DNA of 57,316 bases from assembly GCA_003173865.1 (NCBI GenBank), contig PJMF01000030.1, forward strand, positions 1 to 57,316, given 5' to 3'. How positions within the stretch are numbered: the first letter of the stretch is position 1; the number at the start of each line of letters is the position of its first letter. Below the pieces are notes generated by a model. That model saw nothing but the letters and a program-made list of their open reading frames with translations. It did not search any database and had not been told where the DNA came from. The position numbers and the translations under genes are program-made. Source of the DNA: Minisyncoccota bacterium. GTDB taxonomy: Bacteria > Patescibacteriota > Microgenomatia > UBA1400 > PJMF01. This document shows positions 15,565 to 22,590 of this stretch, piece by piece.

Positions 15565-15777
15565 ATGAGTACGCTCATCTCCACACTCAATGATTTTTTG
15601 GCTACCCGAAAAGGCCGACATGATCAGCCCACTGAAGAACTACTCATTTTCAACCATCGCATTACGCAAGAAATTATGAAGGCGAGTGACCAACACCGGC
15701 TGTTGGAGTACTTAGGAATGAGAATTCCAGCCAGCAAATCGACTTCTGAACGTGAGCAAACAAAACTGCCGATATAG
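15565..15777 (+). CDS. Small protein under XRE control
   Basis: A 70-aa protein with an excellent Shine-Dalgarno (AAGGAGG, 4 nt before ATG). The sequence (LISTLNDFLATRKGRHDQPT, then FNHRITQEIMKASDQHRLLEYLG) is mainly helical and charged. No family is recognised. Position opposite the repressor suggests an early or antirepressor-type element gene. Codons 4-8 contain CATCTCCACACT, a 12-bp match to the tmRNA/recombinase junction, so the 3' part could lie across an attachment site; this is uncertain. The following 160 nt to the resolvase start show no further gene. Confidence 0.55.
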   Translation: MSTLISTLNDFLATRKGRHDQPTEELLIFNHRITQEIMKASDQHRLLEYLGMRIPASKSTSEREQTKLPI

Positions 15778-15937
15778 ATAAAGGCAATAGTGTGATCTTA
15801 TACTTGATGTGACAAGTTGCAGTAAAAAGGAACGTTTCGTTGCACCGTATCTGATAACAATAGTAAGCGGCTAGCCCTGCAACAGGCAGACGAAAAGAAC
15901 GACAAAATGACCTTTTTCTGGCATCAATCCAAAACCT

Positions 15938-16594
15938 ATGATGAAAACCATCGGCTATATTCGTGTAAGCACTGATCAGCAGGATTTGAGCAAACAAAAG
16001 CATTTGTTGTTGGAATACGCCCAGCAGCATAAACTCGTGATTGATCAGTTTATTGAAATTGAAGTTTCGTCGCGAAAAAGCCCAACCGAACGACGCATTA
16101 CCGAATTATCAGCAGCACTGAGGAAGGGTGATCACTTGCTCGTGGCCGAACTTTCTCGCTTGGGTCGTAACATGCTCGAAACGATGATCATCATTACTAA
16201 TCTTATTGACCGCGGGATTACATTGACTTTTGTCCGCCAACCAGAGCTTTCAACCACTGGCATGTATGGCAAACTCCTTCTTGCCATTTATAGCTATATT
16301 GCTGAAACTGAACGCGAGTTTATTTCTCTGCGCACCAAGCAAGGACTTGCAGCGGTGAAAGCCAAGGGAATACGGCTCGGCAGACCAAAAGGGAGTAAAA
16401 ATAAAAATGGACGAGTTCTCGATCAATGCAAACCGCAAATTGAAGCCTATTTGCGCCTGCATCTCTCGATTGGTGCAATTCAAAAGCTCATCAACCCGCA
16501 ACTCTCAAGACCCCTCACCTACAACAGCTATAAATACTACATCCATGCCGATAGCGATCTATGTAAAGTGATGTCACGTCCCCACGATCTATAA
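15938..16594 (+). CDS. Small serine resolvase/invertase
   Basis: A 218-aa serine recombinase of the resolvase/invertase (Hin/TnpR-like) class. The catalytic domain is intact: YIRVSTDQQ with nucleophilic Ser near residue 11, then LLVAELSRLGRNMLE and a long E helix (YSYIAETEREFISLRTKQGL). GIRLGRPKGSKNKNGR links to a C-terminal DNA-binding segment of about 60 residues. It differs from the large recombinase at 8519 and may resolve multimers, invert DNA, or be remnant transposon DNA. No obvious crossover sites flank it. It marks the probable right edge of the mobile region. Confidence 0.85.
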   Translation: MMKTIGYIRVSTDQQDLSKQKHLLLEYAQQHKLVIDQFIEIEVSSRKSPTERRITELSAALRKGDHLLVAELSRLGRNMLETMIIITNLIDRGITLTFVRQPELSTTGMYGKLLLAIYSYIAETEREFISLRTKQGLAAVKAKGIRLGRPKGSKNKNGRVLDQCKPQIEAYLRLHLSIGAIQKLINPQLSRPLTYNSYKYYIHADSDLCKVMSRPHDL

Positions 16595-16598
16595 AATT

Positions 16599-17297
16599 TT
16601 AACGTACCCTATCTCCATATTCAAAACGGGCATTTTGTGATTGTTGCAAAATTGGGGATACGTCAATGCCATCATCTTTTAGCCTCATAAGATATGCTGT
16701 TGCAATCCAGCAATCGGTATTGGGAGAAAAATTGTTAGGAACGCAGAGAAAGCATGTGAGTTTTTCCGTGCCATCAACGATGGCCTTTAACAACCTGCCA
16801 TTCCCGTCATGAACATGGAATGTATTGTTTGCATGCCTTTCAACGATTATTTGATCATTAGCTCTTAAACTACTAGGAGTATATTCGTTGCTAACTTTCC
16901 TTTTTGTAGTTTCGTAATCAGCGGGGTGTTGTTGAAGGTAAAGAGATACTTCCCGTGCCGTTTTTCCATTGATAGGAAAATCAGCAATTTTAGTAATATC
17001 AGAAGCAAATCTCAAATCTGCTGTTTCTAGCAGTTCCTCACTCCAGTCGAATCCGCGAGAAGTGATCATTCTGGTGATATTTTTGAGTTTGTAACCCATC
17101 ATCAAAGAATCAACCAGATTCCAGAAATCCCGTACATTATTATTTGTGCCAAAATCTGACCACTTTTTATTGACTTGATGTTTTATCTGCTCGTAGTCGG
17201 ACTCAGGTAGCAGCTTGTATAACTCGTGGGCAATGAGTAATCTACCAATTTTTAATCTTATTTCCTCTATCAGATTCGTTGTGAAGTCCATAGACAT
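16599..17297 (-). CDS. Unknown protein paired with HEPN-like gene
   Basis: A 232-aa protein of unknown family. The N-terminal half is helical; the C-terminal half contains RANDQIIVERHANNTFHVHD followed by GNGRLLKAIVDG, a pattern reminiscent of ParB/sulfiredoxin-like domains. The resemblance is weak and the Fic motif HxFxxGNGR is not present. The start at 17297 has CAGGTAT upstream and falls 14 nt after the preceding gene's stop. It is the last gene of the 9.5-kb minus-strand run. It could be an antidote or partner of the HEPN-like protein. Confidence 0.5.
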   Translation of the reverse strand: MSMDFTTNLIEEIRLKIGRLLIAHELYKLLPESDYEQIKHQVNKKWSDFGTNNNVRDFWNLVDSLMMGYKLKNITRMITSRGFDWSEELLETADLRFASDITKIADFPINGKTAREVSLYLQQHPADYETTKRKVSNEYTPSSLRANDQIIVERHANNTFHVHDGNGRLLKAIVDGTEKLTCFLCVPNNFSPNTDCWIATAYLMRLKDDGIDVSPILQQSQNARFEYGDRVR

Positions 17298-17310
17298 ATA
17301 CCTGTTTTTG

Positions 17311-18030
17311 TTATTCAGCCAATAAATTTTGCTCAAAAAGATATTTCACAATCATGTCGGCAAAACTGAACACGCCGAAGACAAGTTTTTTATCAACAAA
17401 AGTTTTTGCGAAACCCCAAATGATAGGGTTATCCTCCGCAAGGAAAACCACTTCATCAACTTTTTGGGTAACAATGTCAAATTTCTTGACTTTACTCGCG
17501 CCAACACCTTTGGTTATTTTCTTAATGTTGTAGTGAAGGTATGGATTCCGAACTGTGTCCTTAAAATTTTTTAGCTTTTTTTCAATTTCCTCGCTTAAAA
17601 TACCAAGCCTTTTTGCTTCAACGATGGTTGAGCCCAGCTCCATTCCTTCAACGCGATCCCATTCGGCTTTGTCATATGTATCACCCTTACGTTTTTTCAC
17701 GATTGCATATTTCAGGCAAAATTCCACAAGAATTGCACTTAGTGATATTGCCGCTCCATTCAATCCAAAAAGCATGGCCTCACGAATTTCATCGTAAAGA
17801 AAACCCACTGTAGGGATAGCAGCTTTTGGTGCTGTCGGAAATAACTTTATGACATTATTTGCTTCTTTTCTTCGTTGAGCAAACAGATCATCTAGCAACT
17901 CGGTTCCAGACTTTTTCACTGTATCAAAGTGAGCACCTTGTTTTTGAAGGGCATCGATAGTTTTTGGGTTAGCAATCATGTGTGTTGACCCCTGAGCCAA
18001 ACTGGCAAGAAAGTCGTTGATGTTTTTCAT
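17311..18030 (-). CDS. HEPN-like protein
   Basis: A 239-aa all-helical protein. A long helix pair (EIREAMLFGLNGAAISLSAI, then VEFCLKYAIVKKR, residues about 81-113) precedes RNPYLH at 161-166, which fits the R-x4-6-H motif of HEPN ribonucleases. HEPN proteins are common toxins and antiviral RNases and usually sit next to an antitoxin gene; the adjacent 232-aa gene could fill that role. The domain call rests on the motif and helical context only. It is 25 nt downstream of the tandem-Nudix gene and apparently in the same transcription unit. Confidence 0.5.
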   Translation of the reverse strand: MKNINDFLASLAQGSTHMIANPKTIDALQKQGAHFDTVKKSGTELLDDLFAQRRKEANNVIKLFPTAPKAAIPTVGFLYDEIREAMLFGLNGAAISLSAILVEFCLKYAIVKKRKGDTYDKAEWDRVEGMELGSTIVEAKRLGILSEEIEKKLKNFKDTVRNPYLHYNIKKITKGVGASKVKKFDIVTQKVDEVVFLAEDNPIIWGFAKTFVDKKLVFGVFSFADMIVKYLFEQNLLAE

Positions 18031-18054
18031 AAAGAAAAAGGTTTGTTTGAAGTT

Positions 18055-19323
18055 TTATTCCTCAATCTTAAAATCCAGTTGCTCAGCAGGGATACCCAGC
18101 TTTTTGCCATACTCAACAGCCTTCTTCCAAGTTTGCGGTTGGCTGTGCTTGAAAGAAAAAGTTTTCCCTGGAAAAACAGCGATGATGTTGTCACCACTCC
18201 AAAAATGGGCATACCATTTTTCTGGTTTTAAGGTGTGAGCGAGTTTTTGGATGATGTCTTTGTCTGCTTCCACAAAGTACAAGTGCCAGCGAGCTGACGG
18301 ATTTTCATCATTTGTCACTCTGAAGCCAGTAATTTTGAAGTCATTGAGCATCCGATTGTCGAGTAAACTTTCTTCAACAATGGTTCCCTTATATGGCCAA
18401 AAGCTGCTGAGATATTCTTGAATCGAAGCTACAACGGTTGGTGATGCTGCCAATTGAACTGATTTTCCAATCTTTTCGATTGGCACAAATGCTGTTTCTT
18501 CAATGTCGGGATCACTAGCTTTTCCGACCTCGCCCACAATATTGGCCTGATAATACAGCTGCAGCGTTTGGTAAAATTTTCCCTTCCGGTGATAGAACCA
18601 ATCAACAGCCGTAAAAAGAAGTTTTCCCAATTTGATGCGCACGCCACCTTCTTCAAGTGCCTCACGCGTGAGGGCATCTTCAATTGTTTCTCCAAGATCA
18701 ATGCCACCGCCAATCACATCATAATTTTTCTCATGCTTACTCCTCGCCACAAGTAACTTTCCATCTTGAATGATTAGCACATACACTGAGACTCGCCAAG
18801 TAATTTCTGAACCATCATAGGCAACCGGTTCGAGATTCGCATTTCGAAAGTCACGTTGCTTGAGTGCTTCATCTGCTGTGAGCCAACCCATCCGCAAAAA
18901 GAGTGACAGTGATGGTGGGGTTTGTGGATATTGTTTAATGTCTGGAATCGGTATCCACTTCAGCTGCGCAAAGTCATCACCAGGAGTCGCCACTACTTCA
19001 TCTGCCTTTTGATCCAAGACGACTTTATAGACATAAAACTCCATTTCACACGGCACAATTTCTCCATCGGGCAATTTCTTTGGTGTAATCATTTTGCCAA
19101 TACTATCGAAAGGCTCAATTCTTGCATTTGTAATGTCTATATTGGTCTCTTCTCGTATTTCCCGCTTCAACGCATCAAGCTGTGTTTCATCCTTTTCAAT
19201 GCCACCACCAGGAATGTGCCACTTATCCATGTACACGCCACCACGCTTTGGATCTTTTTTACCAAACAGAACTTTATTGTCGGTGGAAATGACGATGGCT
19301 GAGACAATGGTTCTATGTAACAT
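18055..19323 (-). CDS. Tandem Nudix protein with C-terminal accessory domain
   Basis: A 422-aa fusion. Nudix domain 1 has its box at residues 40-62 (G-x5-E, then REIREETNI, where the usual Gly is Asn). Nudix domain 2 has a complete box at 206-228 (G-x5-E, REALEEGGV). A third domain of about 90 residues contains RWHLYFVEADKDI and WYAHFWSGDNIIAVFPGKTF, which looks like an independent small module. Two intact metal-binding boxes suggest two hydrolase activities or one regulatory copy; substrates are unknown. It lies between the kinase-like and HEPN-like genes with gaps of 20-25 nt. Confidence 0.8.
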   Translation of the reverse strand: MLHRTIVSAIVISTDNKVLFGKKDPKRGGVYMDKWHIPGGGIEKDETQLDALKREIREETNIDITNARIEPFDSIGKMITPKKLPDGEIVPCEMEFYVYKVVLDQKADEVVATPGDDFAQLKWIPIPDIKQYPQTPPSLSLFLRMGWLTADEALKQRDFRNANLEPVAYDGSEITWRVSVYVLIIQDGKLLVARSKHEKNYDVIGGGIDLGETIEDALTREALEEGGVRIKLGKLLFTAVDWFYHRKGKFYQTLQLYYQANIVGEVGKASDPDIEETAFVPIEKIGKSVQLAASPTVVASIQEYLSSFWPYKGTIVEESLLDNRMLNDFKITGFRVTNDENPSARWHLYFVEADKDIIQKLAHTLKPEKWYAHFWSGDNIIAVFPGKTFSFKHSQPQTWKKAVEYGKKLGIPAEQLDFKIEE

Positions 19324-19343
19324 ATTTTTTTGTTCTTATCTCT

Positions 19344-21170
19344 TCATGCTCTCCTAAAACTCTCATCAAGTGTCTGCAAACTTTTGATGGCCATTTCAGT
19401 TTGGTTCGTTGCATGACTATCAAGCAAGGGAGATTGAAAAGGATATCTCTTATCAAATACCTCGAGAACAGCTTTCCCAATTTTGATGACAAGGATGTTA
19501 CTTTGAGAATGATCCTGGGTGCCTTCCCAGTCGTAAGTAGGGTCGTATTGTTCGCCAGTCAATTCGTTTTTGCCAATTTCAACGATCGAATCGATGGAGA
19601 ACAATTCTGTGTTGCCGTCACTTCCGATAGCTACTTTTAATCTTGGGTGAGGATGCTCGGGTTGACTTGCCACTATATCAATCTTAATCGGTGTGTGATG
19701 CCGTTCCGCCAGCTTATTTATGATGAGTGCAGTCATGATCGTTGCCAGCTTACAGTCGAGATGCTTGCGAAGCTCTCTCTTTGCTTCATCAGTAAGCGAC
19801 CTGCCATCTGCTTTCTGTTGGGCATGACGATATGCATCAAATTGTCTCCCTAGTGTCGCGACACCGCTGCCTTGGATCGTAAAACTAAAATCTTGATTGA
19901 CCATATCTGCAACACGTTGGAGAAAGTCTGTATCAAAGATGACGTATTGCTGATCGAGAGTCGCCTCAATTTTTTCAGCATACTGCGTGGCTAAACTCTG
20001 CAATTCGTCCAAATTTTGCTCATTGAACGGAGCATCAGTTTCGGGGTTGGGCATCTCCTGTTCAAAAACGATGGGTTGCACTTTCCGTCTCCCAACAATA
20101 TGTACGGCGTTTGGCTGTTCAACAGTATCGATAGGCACCACTTCATGGGGAACCGGTTTCTTATTCAGCAAGTTCCTTACTCTTTGCAGCAGGGGTGTCC
20201 CAGCGCTTTTTGTTTCTGCTTGAGTAATGTCATTTACTAACGCCTCATGAAGCCTTTTCTCAAGCTGAGGGTAATAATCGAGTGTTTGTATATCAGTTTC
20301 GTTCGTTGAAACGTACCCTGCCAGCTCACGTTCTATACGGGGAAAGTGTTGTGCTCCTGCCAAAAGAATTGCCTCATGGGCAATATTAGCCTCATTGAGG
20401 GTAAGGTACTGACGTAGGTTTCTATCGTTGTGCGATGCAATTTCACCGATAACTTTTTTAATAAACTCATTTCGGACATCGCGTAGATCAAAGTTACGCA
20501 TCAGTAATGACTTACTTGGATCAAGCTGTTCATATTTTTGAATAATTCTTCTCATTTCTGCCAGAATACCGTCAATGACCTCAGGGCCAAGTAGCAGGGT
20601 TGAGATAACTTCGGTAAACCACTCCTTATCTTTATAGACATGTCGCAGGTGTGGTCGTGTTGAAGCCCAGTCCGCAATATAAAACTCGCCATGGTCGAGT
20701 AGAATTTGATCACTTTTGAGTTCTCGATGTGAAAAACCCAGTTGTGAGTGAGCAACCTGAAATGCTCTGAGCACACCATGGATAAATCGTTGTACTTCAT
20801 CTTTACTCAAGAAGGCTTGACCCAAAATGCGATCTGTTTTTTGCTGAAGACGTTGGTTATCTGCGAGAAGTTGTCCTAGATCTCCACCATGGAGAAAAGG
20901 AAAAATGAGCTCGAGATGCTCTTTCTCATCCTCAGCCACACGATGGTACGCAATTGGAATGACAATATGCGTGTCATGAAAATCCCTATCACCAATCGCT
21001 CTGTAAAATTGCGCTTCTTCAAAATGCTCAAATCGTTCAGGCGTCACATTGATCAATCTTTTGGCTGCGTACTGCTGTGCGTCAGGACGATCAAGAATTT
21101 TGGCTTGCCGCACTTCTTGGAAAGGATTGCCTAATTTTTTCTCGTAGTGAAGTGGGACTGGTTCGGTCAT
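19344..21170 (-). CDS. Protein kinase-like protein with degenerate active site
   Basis: A 608-aa protein with an N-terminal kinase fold: Lys37 in YAAKRLI and Glu in the following helix. The catalytic loop reads SHRELKSDQ (148-155, where canonical is HRDxKxxN) and the metal loop reads ADWAS (167 on, for DFG). Catalytic Asp and Asn are thus replaced by Glu and Gln, so it may be a pseudokinase or use altered chemistry. The C-terminal 400 residues are helical then alpha/beta and unrecognised. Translation is coupled to the upstream deformylase by an ATGA overlap. It could sense a ligand or modify the product of the neighbouring lyase-like gene. Confidence 0.65.
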   Translation of the reverse strand: MTEPVPLHYEKKLGNPFQEVRQAKILDRPDAQQYAAKRLINVTPERFEHFEEAQFYRAIGDRDFHDTHIVIPIAYHRVAEDEKEHLELIFPFLHGGDLGQLLADNQRLQQKTDRILGQAFLSKDEVQRFIHGVLRAFQVAHSQLGFSHRELKSDQILLDHGEFYIADWASTRPHLRHVYKDKEWFTEVISTLLLGPEVIDGILAEMRRIIQKYEQLDPSKSLLMRNFDLRDVRNEFIKKVIGEIASHNDRNLRQYLTLNEANIAHEAILLAGAQHFPRIERELAGYVSTNETDIQTLDYYPQLEKRLHEALVNDITQAETKSAGTPLLQRVRNLLNKKPVPHEVVPIDTVEQPNAVHIVGRRKVQPIVFEQEMPNPETDAPFNEQNLDELQSLATQYAEKIEATLDQQYVIFDTDFLQRVADMVNQDFSFTIQGSGVATLGRQFDAYRHAQQKADGRSLTDEAKRELRKHLDCKLATIMTALIINKLAERHHTPIKIDIVASQPEHPHPRLKVAIGSDGNTELFSIDSIVEIGKNELTGEQYDPTYDWEGTQDHSQSNILVIKIGKAVLEVFDKRYPFQSPLLDSHATNQTEMAIKSLQTLDESFRRA

Positions 21171-21739
21171 GCTGGTGTTATTTTTTTCCTAGCGATAATT
21201 TTTTGGTATTCCTTTTCCATAAAAATATCTTTTGTTGTCTCTAATCGGTCGAAAAAGACAATGCCATCAAGATGGTCTGATTCATGCTGGAAAATACGAG
21301 CGAGGAAATCTGCATATTGTGTTTTGACACGTTTTCCATCTCGATTTAGATACTCTACCTCAATTTCTTTATAGCGCGGTATCAGCCCACGGACACCTGG
21401 GATACTTAAACACCCTTCCCAATCTTTTTCAGTTACGTCACTGTGAGTCAGGATGTTCGGATTTATTACCGCTGTCGGCGGCATATCTGGTGCATACGGG
21501 TAGCGTGCGTTTGGGTGTGACGCAATGATGAAAATTCGGTAGGGTGCATAGACTTGCGGTGCTGCTAGTCCCACCCCATCAACATCCATGACAGTGGCAA
21601 TCATATCGTTAATCAATTGCTGGATATTCTGCTCTTTGATGTCTCTTATTTGGTGAGCCTTTTCGCGCAACACAGGGTGCCCGAGCTGAGCAATTTGTAG
21701 GAGGGTACCATCATGTTTTTTAACTGTTGGTTCTTTCAT
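21167..21739 (-). CDS. def: Peptide deformylase
   Basis: A 190-aa metallo-enzyme that removes the formyl group from nascent proteins. All three signature motifs are intact: GVGLAAPQV (55-63), EGCLSIPG (108-115, metal Cys110) and QHESDHLDG (151-159, metal His152/His156, catalytic Glu153). It sits inside a run of unusual genes and overlaps the kinase-like gene by 4 nt (ATGA). Whether it is the only deformylase of the genome, or a second copy dedicated to a peptide made by this locus, cannot be seen here. Confidence 0.93.
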   Translation of the reverse strand: MKEPTVKKHDGTLLQIAQLGHPVLREKAHQIRDIKEQNIQQLINDMIATVMDVDGVGLAAPQVYAPYRIFIIASHPNARYPYAPDMPPTAVINPNILTHSDVTEKDWEGCLSIPGVRGLIPRYKEIEVEYLNRDGKRVKTQYADFLARIFQHESDHLDGIVFFDRLETTKDIFMEKEYQKIIARKKITPA

Positions 21740-21787
21740 AACTTTTTATTACTCGATAAAACTGCAGCCGTAAATAGCATATAAAAC

Positions 21788-22582
21788 TCAATTTTTTGAG
21801 GAATATAGCGTAATACCCCCACCAAAATAATCACCATATTCTTCTTGGGCTTTTCTTTTGGCAGCTTCGACATCATTACTCCAATTGAGTAAAGTCATTC
21901 CGTTGACGCAGCGCTTTTTTCGAAAAAGCTGCGCGCCACCTACGAACCGGCCAACAATACGCGGAGCGTATGCCGCCTCACCTGCTGCGGTTGGTGGAAG
22001 CAGTAGTTGCTCAATTCCATCTGATATTTCTTGTACAATCATTTCGGTATTGCGCTTTGATCCGGTATATACCGTAAATATCTTGCCGGATTCGACTTCA
22101 CTTCCATCAAGATATTTGTGATGGTAGCCGTGTCCGATGAGAAATTGAGAAACTGCTCGCACATCTTCCGGCGCAACGTTCAAATGAAATTTATATCCCG
22201 CTTGTCCCGATTGAAAAATTTGACTATCATCTTTTCCTGGTTCGCCTGATTGTTCATATTCTTCTAGTGCTTCTCGGTAGGGCGCATACAGTTGGTCGAG
22301 ATGTCCTGCTTTTTCTGGATTTTGCGCAGGGATTGCCCAGTCTTCATTGGTTTTGGTAGATGCTAATTTTGGACTAGGCAAGCTCCAATCGGTTTCTTGC
22401 GTAGACGAGCTACCGACAAGTGATTCATCTACAGGTGTGCTGAGGATGCGTTGTTTTTGACTCACAAGTGGTTTCGGTGTGCTTTCTGGAAGTGACCAGT
22501 TATCGTCTTGAGAATGATCTTTTGGCAATTTTTCTTGACCACCAAGTCCCAATACTTGGTTCCAATTATCTTTATTCGCCAT
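21788..22582 (-). CDS. Protein resembling the phosphothreonine/lanthionine-lyase fold
   Basis: A 264-aa protein. Residues 1-95 are disordered, with three short repeats around a Trp (NWSLP, DWSLP, DWAIP). Residues about 129-225 recall the lyase domain of OspF-type effectors and class III/IV lanthipeptide synthetases: Lys131-x-His133 (YKFHLN), an HKYL at 155-158, GKIFTVY (166-172), and Arg at 208 and 212. In that family the Lys-x-His pair abstracts a proton and eliminates phosphate from phospho-Ser/Thr. The neighbouring kinase-like protein would be a logical partner. The assignment comes from motif spacing only and needs a profile or structure search. Confidence 0.4.
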   Translation of the reverse strand: MANKDNWNQVLGLGGQEKLPKDHSQDDNWSLPESTPKPLVSQKQRILSTPVDESLVGSSSTQETDWSLPSPKLASTKTNEDWAIPAQNPEKAGHLDQLYAPYREALEEYEQSGEPGKDDSQIFQSGQAGYKFHLNVAPEDVRAVSQFLIGHGYHHKYLDGSEVESGKIFTVYTGSKRNTEMIVQEISDGIEQLLLPPTAAGEAAYAPRIVGRFVGGAQLFRKKRCVNGMTLLNWSNDVEAAKRKAQEEYGDYFGGGITLYSSKN

Positions 22583-22590
22583 GTTTTCCT

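Noticed and set aside
16607-16618. TACCCTATCTCCA, resembling the tmRNA 3' end, as another possible attachment site.
   Set aside because: Only ATCTCCA matches without gaps, and it lies within the 3' coding end of the 232-aa gene; weaker than the 12-bp match at 15576.
16690-16860. Fic-domain assignment for the 232-aa protein based on its HDGNGR segment.
   Set aside because: The Fic motif requires HxFx(D/E)GNGR with a preceding His-Pro-Phe; spacing and residues do not fit.
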